Positions 33,617-44,214 of a stretch of DNA of 64,000 bases are shown here, in pieces. The notes beneath the pieces are model-generated. The model made no database searches and was not told the origin of the DNA. It saw only the letters and a program-made list of their open reading frames with translations. A program made the translations under genes and the position numbers. This DNA is from Sesamum alatum (Eukaryota > Streptophyta > Magnoliopsida > Lamiales > Pedaliaceae): the NCBI GenBank assembly GCA_034509735.1, contig JACGWO010000006.1:6401001-6465000 (forward strand), read 5' to 3'. Positions within the stretch are counted from its first letter, which is position 1, and each line of letters opens with the position of its first letter.

Positions 33617-33785
33617 TTGAGCGTCAATTCCACAAAAAAGTGAAAGTTGTTTGTAGTGATAGTGGTATAGAATTTACATGCATGAGTCATTATTTTCATG
33701 AACATGGAATTGTGCATGAAACGTCTTGTACATGAACTCCACAATCTAACGGGAGGGTAGAACGCAAGCATAGGCATATTCTCAC
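33617..33785 (+). pseudogene. Orphan Ty1/copia integrase fragment
   Basis: Translates to KVVCSDSGIEFTCMSHYF, then HEHGIVHETSC, a stop (TGA at 33735-33737), and TPQSNGRVERKHRHIL. This is the copia integrase core around the second catalytic Asp (family form SDNGTEF) up to NGRVERKHR containing the catalytic Glu. Only about 55 residues survive. No copia sequence flanks it, so it is a captured or leftover fragment. Not part of the copia element at 4.3-7 kb (too far, different flank). Confidence 0.8.
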
Positions 33786-33829
33786 CATAAGAGTAACCAT
33801 CTTTTGTCGCAATGAGTGTTACCATTATA

Positions 33830-34400
33830 TGTACAATAATCTTCGCTTTAATAAGTTAGTGATGACATTACGAGTCACCACTATGTCATGACTATAACAA
33901 CTGTCATTAATTATTTTAGTCGTGACTAATATACTTGTCATTATAACTTAATCTTTTGGTCACATACAATGCTTGTAACTAGAATCCCAATGGTTTAAGC
34001 ACATATAATTTTTGTCACTAAAATCCATTATTTTAGCCACATATAAATTTTCTCACTGTAGCCCCATAATTTAGCCACATACAATTTTTATCACTATAGC
34101 ACAATGATTTAGCCACATACAATCTTTATCATAAGACGAAGATACTTTTAGTCACATAATACTTATCACTATTCAATGATTTTCTAGTCACAAACTAAAT
34201 TAGTCATTGCTAAAACTTTGAGGTTGTCACGATAAATATAAAATATTAAATATGTATTTTTATTAATTATGATTGTATAATGACAAAAAGAATGTGACTA
34301 TTTGTTAATTTATAGTGATATAATAATTAAAATTACATTAGTGACAATGTCCTCTAATTGAATGTTTGTAATTAATGTTTTTGTTCAGTTAATGAAACAA
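33830..34400. repeat. Subterminal-type repeats of a CACTA element
   Basis: Variants of TTTAGCCACATACAATTTTTATCACTAT recur about every 40-45 bp from 33955 to 34200. Arrays of short repeats near the ends are typical of CACTA elements, where the TNPA protein binds. They lie just downstream of a TNPA-like pseudogene. The terminal CACTA motif itself was not located. Confidence 0.5.
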
Positions 34401-34789
34401 TGAAAATCTAATTAATCATCCACTTCATCGAAACAATGAATAATACTAAAAGAAGTATATATTACAAAATTGTATATCATAAAGATAGTATTGTTCATGA
34501 TTCAATATTTACAAAGTGAAACAAAAGACAAAACAAAATAAGTAAAAGGTTTGTCGCACTGACATTATCTTAGAAAATGTAATAGCCCTCTTCAGAACTT
34601 GTTGAGCATCCTGCAAAAAGAATGGAGAATAATATAATTACATTGTAAAGAATCCATATATAATAAAAAGAAACTGATCGAGAAAAAGGTATATCAAAAT
34701 TTAGCATAACTTTTAGCTTCTCAAAGAATTTTCAAAATAAACTAATTAAAAAAAAGAAAAAGATACTAAAACTAGAATTACATAACTCA

Positions 34790-35530
34790 CATTAGTCGGT
34801 GGATGAATTTGACCAAATATATGCTCAAATTAGGGTGATGGTAGGAAGTTGACTTTTGAGAATAACTTACACTTGTGAATGTATTTGAACTTCTTGAATG
34901 TTGTCTTGGGACTTTAATATTTGTAAATCGTTCAGATATCTCCTTATCATCATCTTTTAGTGATTCCAAACATGCTCTATCTTCTTCAGCTCTTCATTCT
35001 TTTTTCTTTTTTTTCAATTCATCATTGATTATTTCTTCTGTTAGAAGGTGGTTCAAGCCATCCCCATAATTGCATAATCGACTTGGTTTCTCTGGCCCAA
35101 GGACTTTTATAAAAACTTCATTTCGTTCATGAATTCATGGCTCTCATCACTTGCTTGACTTGGCAATCTACTTATGTCCTCATACAATATGATTTTAGTA
35201 TCAATATAATATAGTTTGCTAATAAAATGCAATTTAAGTCGCTTACATAAACTTCTTTTGAAACTTGATCGACCCGAGCATTCTTCTTGTTATTATATTG
35301 AGATTTTCTCCATGTAGCAATTAATGTTGGCTCTTGCTCAATTTCAGGATGTCACTGGATAAAATTTAAAGGAATGAAGTAAAAATATTATTTAGGTTTA
35401 AATACAACATAATCTAAAAGAATTAATTTACATCTTCATAGCAATATTCGGCAATTGATTTCATTCCACAAGTATGAGCCATCTTCAGTGTCTTATGATT
35501 CTCTTTGTTTCTATCACTAATTTTCTACAT
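34790..35530 (-). pseudogene. CACTA (En/Spm) TNPA-type protein, Transposase_24-like, exons decayed
   Basis: Minus-strand exon-like blocks: RNKENHKTLKMAHTCGMKS with IAEYCYED (35526-35430), HPEIEQEPTLIATWRKSQYN and NARVDQVSKEVYV (35350-35246), YEDISRLPSQASDESHEF (35185-35110), VFIKVLGPEKPSRLCNYGDG (35115-35055, another frame), and ESLKDDDKEISERF (34966-34920). The order and motifs match plant Transposase_24 (Ptta/En/Spm) proteins, which bind subterminal repeats to assist CACTA excision. Frame changes and AT-rich gaps between blocks could be introns or decay. It neighbours the subterminal-type repeats at 33.9-34.2 kb. Confidence 0.7.
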
Positions 35531-35988
35531 TTAGATATTATTTGCATTAAGGTTTAATATGATAATAAGAAAAAAGAAAATATTGGAAGGAACTTCAAAC
35601 CTCTTGATTTTAAACTCTTAAATGAGATTTTTTTTTTTTTTTTTTGGTTTTGTTTTGTTCAAAACAAACCAAATAGAAAGAATAGCTCTTCATGCATATT
35701 TATAGAGAGAAAGAAATTTAAGCGTAATTACCCTCCATCATAATTCCAATCACAACCAAAAAACTCCAATTAGATAGACGAAGTGTTGTATCAAATCTTA
35801 GGATTTTATGCCAATATATATTCAATTAAAAAAATGAAGTAAATGATTCAAATCCTTCAATTATACTTATTGTTACAATCTACTAACATTTTTATCATAC
35901 TAACAAATAACTAATTCTCAATTATCACATACCAATTTGTGATACCTCCATCATTCCCACGTTAACAACCAAGATAAAAATATAGATG

Positions 35989-36140
35989 CACTACAAAAAA
36001 AATAATTTTTTGTTATACTATAAATGATATCGGGTAAAAAAAATCGTGGTATATCAATACTATTAACCACAGCTAAACAAAATCAATACAAAAGTTTAAA
36101 ATTTTACCACGATTGATCTATATTTTTCATGTTTAACTGC
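35989..36140. repeat. CACTA-type terminus
   Basis: CACTACAAAAAAAATAATTT starts at 35989 and is followed by AACCACAGCTAAACAA-type words like those in the CACTA miniature elements at 38237 and 60913. Its partner end was not found. Confidence 0.45.
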
Positions 36141-36189
36141 TCCTCTCCGCTGCCCCATTCTATGGGGAACGGAGGGGAGCGAGAGGGGG

Positions 36190-36720
36190 GTTCGTTTGTT
36201 TTATATAAATTTATATTTATATAAAAATTATAACTTTATTTTTGTAATGCATAATTATTATAAAATAATAATTATATGTATTTTTATAAAATAATAATTA
36301 TTTTTTTATAATCTATAATTATTTTATAATTATCTATAATTTTATGTATTTTTTATAAAATAAACTTTTTGTATTGTCTATCTATATTTTATAATTAAAT
36401 AAATAATTATATGTAATACAATAAAATAATATATTTATAATTATCTATAATTTTATGTATCTTTTATCTATGTAATCTATAATATTTATAAAATAATAAT
36501 TTTATGCATCTTTTATAAATAATAATTATTTTTGTGATCAATAATTATTTTTATAATCTATAAGTATTTACAAAATAATTATTTATAATTATCTACGACT
36601 TTATGTATTTATATTTTTTTTGTTGTGTCGATAATATATTTAAGTTGGTTTTTTTTTTTTTTGTTAAGGTGTTATATTGAGTTATATATTTTTAATTTAT
36701 AATATATTTTAAAGTGTGTA
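36190..36720. repeat. Low-complexity AT-rich tract
   Basis: Many imperfect repeats of ATAATTATTTTATAA and TTTATGTATTTTTTATAA words; no gene. Confidence 0.6.
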
Positions 36721-36776
36721 AAATTATTTATTATATGCATGTAGAGACGCTGTCACGAAAATTAGTATAAAATATA

Positions 36777-37276
36777 GGGTTAATTATACTTAGACCACCT
36801 CTAAAAATACATAATTACGCTTTCCCCCAAAGAAGTTTTGAAATTACACTTACACCCCTCCAAAAATTCTCTGTTTACACCTAAACCCTATCCATTAGAG
36901 TTTTGAACGGAAAATGTTCACGTCAACAAAAATAATTACATAAATTTTTATTTTTTTTCCCATCATTTAACATTCTCATGTATATTTTTGTACTTATAAG
37001 AGGATAAATGTAATGTATATATATTGAGTGATGTCTAGATTATTACATTTTTTCCTTATAAGTAGAAAATTATTACACAAAAATAATAAATGAAAGTAAA
37101 ATTGCAAATTTATGTAATTATTTTTGTTGAGGTGAACATTTTCCATCCATATTTTAACGAATGCAGGTCAGGTGTAAACAGAGAATTTTCAGAGGGGGTG
37201 TAAGTGTAATTTTAAAATCATTTTACGGGAAAGTGTAATTATACATTTTCAGAGGGGGTCTAAGTATAATTAACCT
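36777..37276. mobile_element. Mutator-like foldback MITE, 500 bp, 9-bp target duplication
   Basis: Flanked by perfect TAAAATATA (36768-36776, 37277-37285). Ends GGGTTAATTATACTTAGACC and, reversed, AGGTTAATTATACTTAGACC. The arms pair over at least 130 bp (TCTGTTTACACCT / AGGTGTAAACAGA, GAAAATGTTCACGTCAACAA / its reverse). No coding capacity. Confidence 0.9.
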
Positions 37277-37715
37277 TAAAATATAAATTCAAAGTTTGTT
37301 TTTATGCAATTTAAATTTTTTATGTAAGTGCTTATGTAACAAAGAAGATATAAAAAAAAAATATTCACCTCAAGTGCCAAGTCATTCCCTAGTGCCACAT
37401 GGGATGAAAAATCACCAAATTTTGCAACATGAGCAATGCACATGCTATTTCCGGCCAAAAAAGTAAAATTCGGCCATCAGAGGATCTAATTGAAGCATTT
37501 TTGTAACATAACATATAAAATTGATAGCTATGATAGTTAGTGTACTAAAATTGAACAATAGCCAAATTAATGGACTAAATTGTTTTTCCCACAATATTTA
37601 CTACAGACGATGCCTTAAAAGGATGAATTTGTCGATAAGACAAGTAAAATTACAACAATTTTGTTTCCGAAGATGTTAACATGCTCATCTCCACAACTTC
37701 AACAAATGAAATGTC

Positions 37716-38012
37716 GTTAATCACGTCTAGCTCAATTGCCGAAATTGAGGTCCCATAACTTTAGAGGTCTAAGGTCATGGGTTTGAACCCCACCAAATGC
37801 GTGGGATGCTATTCTACTGTATAATAAGTGTAGGTCTTTCTACTGTTATCAGTAAGTATTGTCTAGATGTTGGTGTCGTTTAGATTGTTGATCAGGATAT
37901 AGTTGTTATAATTGTCTTTATTAGATGTCGATATTCGACAAGACGATTTGTAATTGATTTGTTTCAGTATTTAATAATATTTCATCGCTTTCACTTTAAA
38001 AAAAAAAAAAAA
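37716..38012 (+). mobile_element. tRNA-derived SINE with poly(A) tail and 15-bp target duplication
   Basis: A-box-like TAGCTCAATTG at 37728-37738 and B-box-like GGTTTGAACCC at 37780-37790 form an RNA polymerase III promoter. The body ends in a poly(A) run (37998-38014). Flanked by AACAAATGAAATGTC (37701-37715) and AACAAATGGAATGTC (38013-38027), 14 of 15 identical. About 297 bp, the usual size of plant SINEs. Moved by LINE machinery; LINE copies are present in the window. Confidence 0.85.
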
Positions 38013-38236
38013 AACAAATGGAATGTCAACTAAAACTGGTAAATTCAATATTTACCTTAATCAAGAAAATCCTATATATACTCCATCTTCAATTTCATTT
38101 TGAGGGATGTGGATTCTTGTTTACTTTTTTGTTGGCTCTTTTCTGATTTTTTATCCTGGACTTGGACTTGGACTAATTTAAGTATTGAGTGCTCTTGTTG
38201 AGTCCATTCTCATCGTCTCTAATGTTTGTATGTATA

Positions 38237-38503
38237 CACTAGAAAAAATTTATTATTTAATTATGGCTAAAAACAAATAATCGCACAAATAGTCATTCAC
38301 CATGATCATACAACGGTTATTGGCCGTGTTATTTGCGAGTGTAGCAAAAATATTTGATATGGCTCATAACCATAGCAAAAAATTTTTTTATGGTGAATAA
38401 TTTAGGTTTTTACAACAATACAACAATTTTTGTTTAACCATAATAAATAATAATTATTTACCAAGATTTTAGTCCGTAGCCAATAATGAATTATCTTCTA
38501 GTG
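38237..38503. mobile_element. CACTA miniature element, 267 bp
   Basis: Starts CACTAGAAAAAA, ends TTATCTTCTAGTG (reverse CACTAGAAGATAA), flanked by 3-bp ATA on both sides. CACTA ends with 3-bp duplications define the superfamily. The interior has TATGGCTAAAAAC and ATGGCTCATAACCATAGCAAAAA, shared with 60913-61210. Confidence 0.8.
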
Positions 38504-38599
38504 ATATATTGCAACCTAACTCTAAGAAAAATATTGACAGATGAATTGTTCGAGCATATTTCGAGCAACATCACTAGGCAACAGAATATTGTGACCAAA

Positions 38600-38830
38600 T
38601 ATTAAGTGTCATTTTCAAAATTTGTTTTTCTTTTAAATATATCAATATTTCAAAATTAACAATATACTATTATAACAATCAGTTAACAATACATCGATAT
38701 TTCTAAATCAATCAACAGTTTCAAAGCAAACAAATACTATTACTAAAAGTAGACTAAATACCTACATTTGTAGGACTCGAACTCACAACCAAAAACCTCA
38801 CCACTCGAACAAGAAATAATAAGCAGTATT
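38600..38830 (-). repeat. SINE-like repeat (copy 1)
   Basis: On the minus strand it contains GTGAGTTCGAGTCCTAC (B-box-like) near 38785-38765 followed by AT-rich body TAGTCTACTTTTA...GTTTGCTTTGAAA. The same sequence recurs, more decayed, at 40490-40740. No clear A box or target duplication. Confidence 0.45.
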
Positions 38831-39246
38831 ATATTTTCTTTACTAGCACCATATGATATTGATTTCAGTTTAAACTAGATAATTAACGAGGTACTTATTA
38901 TACCTACGGCATATCTTATATTAGTGATGATCAAATGCCCAAAATTTTATGCAAAGTTATGAAGAAAAAACTTTAAAATTGAATTTTATGTCGGAAACCA
39001 ATATATAATTCAACCCCCATAAATTCAATTCAGCAACTTTTTGATAAAATTAATCGTGTGTTAATTCTTAGGGCTAAGACTGTTAAGTTTAATGATTTTT
39101 AGATTGAATTGACTTAATTAATGAGATCCTTAGATAAAGAAAACAATGAATTAGATTTTCTATTTTATATTTTAATATTAGTTTATAATGATTCTGAAAT
39201 TTATGTCAAAAAGTAAATATGTGATTGATAAAAAATATTTCCTTGT

Positions 39247-39345
39247 GATTGGTTTTGTTTTCTAACCATCTCCGAGATGGTTAGAAAACAAAATCAAATG
39301 TAACATTATCCAAAACATCTTTATTGAGTGTTTTGGATAATTTTC
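39247..39345. repeat. Two adjacent perfect hairpins
   Basis: Hairpin 1: 19-bp perfect arms at 39253-39271 and 39275-39293 around a 3-base CCG loop. Hairpin 2: 13-bp perfect arms at 39305-39317 and 39329-39341 around an 11-base loop. Not part of a recognised foldback family here. Confidence 0.85.
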
Positions 39346-39399
39346 ACATTCTCTTGTACAATAATATATTATATAATTTAATCCACCTACAAACAAATA

Positions 39400-40130
39400 A
39401 ATATTATTATGTACATATATATATATTTATAAAAATATATAAAAGAGACATGATTTGACCATGGACAGTATTTTTTGTCTCCCCATATACAACACAATAC
39501 ATACAATAAATAAATATTATTATATCCATATATACATTTATAAAATATATATATATATATATGTGACATAATTTGACAATGAACAGTGTTTTTTGTCTCC
39601 CAATATATTTTTTACACTATTTAAAATTAACTCCAAAAACAAATATGAACATACACCTATCTCTAACATACACTTATTTATCTTTATTTTTCTCTCTCTA
39701 TCTCCACAAAACAAAACAAAACACTCCAAAAATAAAACCAAACACAATGTTAAGTTTGAGAAGATTAGAAACAAGGATAATTACGTTGACATCCTTGACA
39801 CACAGCGAATTAAACAAATTCCTTTTTCTTTTACATAATTACACATATACCTAAAAAATGTCACTGTCATTATGCGGGATTTTTTTGTACCATTATATAG
39901 GACCAGTATTTTTTAGGTACCATAATTCTGACGAGTGTCACTTCTAGCTAGTCCCATAAAACATGATTTTTAGCTCTTTTAGTCCCAAGTTAACAATAAA
40001 AGGCATGTGCGTGTGTGTCACCATGCTCGTTAACTGTCGTTAGCTCCGATTACGCTCTGTGACTTGGGCTGCTTTTTGACTTCAAAGGACCTTGTTTAAT
40101 ACTATAAAAAAAAAAAAAAAAACATTCTGC
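39400..40130. other. AT-rich intergenic; no gene seen
   Basis: Contains two similar blocks with TATATATA and TTTGACxATG-ACAGT-TTTTTTGTCTCCC (39455-39485 and 39575-39605), a short local duplication, and a poly(A) at 40106-40122. Confidence 0.4.
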
Positions 40131-40135
40131 CCAAC

Positions 40136-40492
40136 TTTGACCTCAAACTATAAGAATAAAATTTATTTTTCAAAAAATAAAAATATTAGGACAATTTATT
40201 TTAGTATACATAATAAAATAGTTTGAGAAGTATAATTATTTGTATTTCAAATAATTTTTAGGATCTTTTTATTATTTTTTTAAATTGAAATATTATTTGG
40301 TTTTATTTTAATATTTGACCACAACTATACGAAATAAAATTTATTTTCTTGAATAAAACTATTAGACAAATTTTACTTTTATATAAATAATGAATTAATT
40401 TTTAAATTATAATTATTTTATTTTGAGATAAATTCTAGTATCTTTTTATTATTTTTCAAAATTGAATTATTATTTGGTCTGAAAATATTTTA
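40136..40492. repeat. Tandem duplication, 178-bp AT-rich unit
   Basis: TTTGACC...AAATAAAATTTATTTT...TCTTTTTATTATTTTTxAAATTGAA occurs twice head to tail (40136-40313, 40314-40492), with clear divergence between copies. Confidence 0.65.
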
Positions 40493-40740
40493 ATAAACTT
40501 TGATACGTCGATACTTTTAAATCAACTAACATACTATTATTACAATATTCAGTACACAATTCATTAATATTTCTACATCAACCAACAAATTTAAAGTAAA
40601 CAAAAAAATATTATACTACGATTAAAAATAGACTAAATATCTAAATTCATAAAACTCAAGCTCACGGCTTATTGATTACGAGACCTCAATAATACCACTC
40701 AAACAAACGATCATTGGTCATTATATTCTATCTCATGCAT
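40490..40740 (-). repeat. SINE-like repeat (copy 2, decayed)
   Basis: Same block order as 38600-38830: ATCGATA/GTCGATA-TTT-AAATCAAC, TAAAAATAGACTAAATA, CTCAAGCTCACGG, TACCACTCAAACAA. Confidence 0.4.
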
Positions 40741-41519
40741 CATGCTAGATTTAGCATATCCATGTGTGAGTGCAAACCCACTATTAGCCAAAAACATAAT
40801 TCCCATAAAAAGGATAAATAAGGGAGAAACAAGATCACTGCATAATTGCCTATCCTACCTAAAAAATATACATTAATGTCGTTTCATCCAATGAATATTA
40901 ATATATATGTTACAAGAAAAATGAAGACAACTCTGTCATGATTGCAAGTAGAAAACCATAGTGAATGTAGCTGACAAAAGATATGGAGTATGTCAGAAAT
41001 ACAAAGATTTGAAGACGAACTATAATTATATTTACCCTTTTGTTATAAAACTATTTTATCATTTGAATTTTATTCATTAACTTCTAATCTAAATATATGT
41101 AGATGATAATATTAAAACAGTACACTCTCCCAAGCCATAAACACTCAAACATGTGTGTATAATTAATTTTTAAAAAATATTATTTCAAATTATATATTTA
41201 GTTGAATAAATAAAATATATTAAAAAATGAGGGAAGAAATAGAATGCAGAAGTTGATAATAGAGAAAAACTGAAAAATGGCAAACTAAATTTACATAAAA
41301 ACAACATTTCAATTAAAAATTTGAAAACACGAAAAGGACGCTAGCACCAATTCACAATTTACACTAGACGGGAGTAAAAACTAAGGTAAAAATGAATTAA
41401 AGAAGCGAAGAAATTAGGAAACCAATTTGATTTTCTTTCTAAACTAAAACTACATTAACCTGTCTTATCCATTTTCTACAAATAAATAAAAGGGATAAAA
41501 ATTAAAATGTGAAAGAAAA
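40741..41519. other. AT-rich intergenic; nothing recognised
   Basis: No open frame, repeat pair or RNA motif that I can support. Confidence 0.35.
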
Positions 41520-41807
41520 GGGATTGATTACATTTACACCCCTAACTTATGGTCTATTTCACAAATCATTCATGTTTTTTTACTTAATTACAGAAATCAC
41601 CCCTGACATAAAAAAAATAGAGGTAGTTTGTATAATAATGTTAATGTTTTTGGGGCATGCATGTGTACTTCTTCAAAAAGTAGAAGATGGTTTGTGTAAA
41701 TAATATGGATATTTCTTAGAGGTGTATGTGTAATTATTTAAAAAATAAGAGTGATTTATGTAAACAGACCGTAAATTAGAGGGTGGATGTATAATTATAA
41801 AAGAAAT
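41520..41807. mobile_element. Mutator-like foldback MITE, about 288 bp, 9-bp target duplication
   Basis: Flanked by GAAAGAAAA (41511-41519, 41808-41816). The arms pair: ATTACATTTACACCCCTAAC-TTA-GGTC on the left against TTATACATCCACCCTCTAATTTA-GGTC reversed from the right. Confidence 0.7.
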
Positions 41808-41816
41808 GAAAGAAAA

Positions 41817-42195
41817 GCAAAAAGATTTGGGCTTGTGGAGGTACATTAATTGCAATGCTTCACACTCCTATTTATGCACAGTAGTTCAGAAATCCACTGA
41901 ATCTCTGCTACCAAAATCTAAGCAAAGCATTTAGATTTCCATGGGCCACCCAACATTTTAAGACATTACCTGACAGATCATCACAATATAATACACACAC
42001 TGTCACACACACATACACATATATTATATATATATATATATATGTTGGAGCCCCCCACCCCCCTCAGGAGCTGATTTGTACTTCACCATAAACTATTCTT
42101 CATCACAATCCCTGACAAAGTTGTTGTTGACATCTACCAAAACCGAAACACACGCACAACACACACTAAAGAAAATAGTAATCAGTAGGTGTGTG

Positions 42196-42226
<31 letters not shown>

Positions 42227-42239
42227 TTAGATGATTATA
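41817..42239. other. 3' flank of the MIR164 locus
   Basis: Unique-looking sequence with TA/CA microsatellites (about 41990-42045 and 42190-42215). Probably the 3' part of the pri-miRNA and its flank; no terminator is identifiable. Confidence 0.4.
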
Positions 42240-42292
42240 TTACCAGTGGGTGGGAGAAGGCTGGAGTTGGTAAGTAGGAGTGAAGAGCCCGT

Positions 42293-42313
42293 GTTGGAGA
42301 AGGGGAGCACGTG
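42293..42313 (-). ncRNA. MIR164: miR164 star strand (3p arm)
   Basis: CACGTGCTCCCCTTCTCCAA plus one base. Pairs with the mature strand leaving 2-nt 3' overhangs; only mid-duplex positions (9, 10 and 12 of the mature strand) are imperfect. Confidence 0.9.
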
Positions 42314-42347
42314 CAATTTTGAGTTTCGAGGCATCCTGAGAAACCAT

Positions 42348-42368
42348 TGCACGTGCCCTGCTTCTCCA
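42348..42368 (-). ncRNA. MIR164: Mature miR164 (5p arm)
   Basis: 21 nt beginning TGGAGAAGCAGGGCACGTGC, matching the canonical miR164 with no mismatch that I can see. Begins with U in RNA form, as AGO1-loaded miRNAs do. Confidence 0.95.
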
Positions 42369-42453
42369 ACGAGAGCTGCCCACCCATTAATCCATACCAA
42401 AGAAACTGGAAAACCCTAATTGCAGCTGCAAGAAAAGGAAGGGAGAGGTGAAG

Positions 42454-42461
42454 TATTTATA
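42454..42461 (-). promoter_or_regulatory. TATA box of the MIR164 promoter
   Basis: TATAAATA on the minus strand (CCCTATAAATACTTC in context), about 85 bp before the mature miRNA. A CT-rich tract on the minus strand (plus-strand GA repeats, about 42482-42527) lies just upstream, as in many plant promoters. Predicted start near 42430-42425. Confidence 0.75.
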
Positions 42462-42464
42462 GGG

Positions 42465-42940
42465 GGAGTGGAGGAGGGGATGAGAGAGAGAGACATTAAT
42501 AGATAGGAGAGAGAGAGAGAGGAGAAGAGAAGGTAAAAATTAGGACAATGGAGTCTTGGAGTGGGCATTCTTTAAAGGCTCATATATCATCATCATGCAA
42601 GAAAAGCAATCGAGTAGACATACATATATATATATATATGAGTGTGTGTATTGATTGATTCTTGGGGGGGTTGGAGTGAAAGGAAGAATTTGAGACAGAG
42701 AGTCTTTTTGCCCATGCAAACTCCTTTAATGTAATTTGAATTTGTTGGGACTAAATTGATTGCATGAGGTTCAAAAGCAAGCAATGAAATGATGATGAGA
42801 CAACTTTTTTTTCCTTTTTTTTGGGTTTTTTTTCTCTTCAAGATTTGACCTCAATTTGACACTGCCCCAGTGAATCTTTTTTCTTATAATGGTTCCATCC
42901 TTTTGAACTTTTGCATTTTTCAATATACATATATATATAT
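42465..42940 (-). other. Upstream region of MIR164
   Basis: No TE signature. GA-repeat at 42482-42527, a TA repeat at 42623-42640, and a T-rich block at 42805-42840. Presumed promoter sequence; no specific operator can be named. Confidence 0.4.
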
Positions 42941-42948
42941 ATATATAA

Positions 42949-43160
42949 AGGATAAATTATATTCATTTCTTTTGAACTTTAATATAATTATAATTAAATA
43001 TTTTTTTATTATTCAGAAATTATAAATACCTTCCTAATTTTAACGTTCATCTAACAACGATTTCATTTCGTTAGCCTCCATTAAATTTTTACTCAATTTT
43101 CATAGTAAAATGCCTAAAATGTCTTTTTATGTGAAATTACAAACTATTTATATACATATA
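42949..43160. repeat. Single arm of a foldback element
   Basis: GGATAAATTATATTCATTTC...TTATAAATACCTTCCTAATTTTAACG resembles arms of the Mutator-like foldbacks; the second arm is missing. Confidence 0.35.
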
Positions 43161-44214
43161 ATAGAAACAACGCTACATCTACACAGTTTGAAGCCCTGAT
43201 AATTTTTATTTAGTATAATGATAGGTTTTTAAAGGCAAATGATATTAAATGTAACTTTTATTAATTAACATGAAAAACAGCCTTGTCAGCAACTATGCGT
43301 ATATACAAAAAAATTACAATTTCCGCTCTATAAATATGATAAGTATAATACTTTTTGTACATTTAGGATTCATTTTGACAAGGAATGACAATAATTTAAA
43401 AAAATAATGGCATGTTAAGGATCCTTATCGTTGAAAAATTGTGAATTTGGAATAAAAAATGACCGCAATTTGCAGCGATCACACAACACGTCGCATGATT
43501 CAATTTATTTTATGGTTCTTTGTTATATTGATATATTAAAGATCAGTGTATTGTTCAATTGCTTAATTTTATTTAAATCTTATTGTAATTCTATAAGTAT
43601 CGCTTCTAAAAAACAATAATTAATGTCAATTAATCAATGAGACCTAATTTAATTAGTGAAGTTGAGATTCATTGATCAAGAGATCAGGGGTTTGTTTTTT
43701 ACCAAGTAATTAATATGTGGTATTCATCTATTTTTATAATATTTCATGGTCTATTATAATAATAGTTATTTGTTAGTGATACATATTCGATATTGATGAT
43801 CAATATATATTAATTGTTCATAATTAAATATTTATGATGTAATCGTAATAAATTAAAAAAAAAAAGTTCACTTAATTTGCAAGCTAAATTAATGATGGAT
43901 TCACCATCCAAGGTGAAAGTCGACTTGTACCTCAATAGTAGAAGCATTAACACTGTCCCTATGAGATTGGACACCATGAAACACAAGGAAAAGCAAATTG
44001 CCACTAGCTATGCTACCTAAGCAAATAGGTGCCTCACAATTATTGGTAAATATTTGATAATTTCCATGGAAAGTCAACCATTGAATTATCTTTTCGGCAA
44101 GAATTTTCTTTTTCAACGTGTACAATCACTTGCTGGTTGAATATTTTAATTTGCACGAATTATGTGACAGTTCTACTCTCTTAATTACTACTTAATTTTT
44201 ACATAATTTTAAAA
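43161..44214. other. AT-rich intergenic; possible decayed SINE at 43630-43862
   Basis: 43630-43862 has a B-box-like AGGGGTTTGTTTT at about 43686-43698 and ends in poly(A) (43853-43865), echoing the SINE at 37716, but no target duplication is visible. The rest shows nothing. Confidence 0.3.

Larger units (their letters stand above)
42240..42400 (-). ncRNA. MIR164: MIR164 precursor (pre-miR164 foldback)
   Basis: Read on the minus strand, the 5' arm carries the conserved miR164 (42368-42348) and the 3' arm its star strand (42313-42293). The loop side pairs through GCAAT/ATTGC and GGTTTC/GAAACT; below the duplex, about 13 further base pairs (GGGTGGGCAGCTC with GGGCTCTTCACTCC, including G-U pairs) give the basal stem a plant Dicer (DCL1) measures from. 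miR164 is conserved across seed plants and directs cleavage of NAC transcription-factor mRNAs (CUC1/CUC2, NAC1, ORE1 types), controlling organ boundaries, lateral roots and leaf ageing. It has its own minus-strand promoter upstream (to the right). The family member (a, b or c) cannot be told from this. Confidence 0.95.

Noticed and set aside
38760..38790. tRNA gene on the minus strand (GTTCGAGTCC)
   Set aside because: Only the B-box/T-arm-like stretch is present; no acceptor or anticodon stems can be drawn, and the block recurs decayed at 40.7 kb, so it is repeat-derived.
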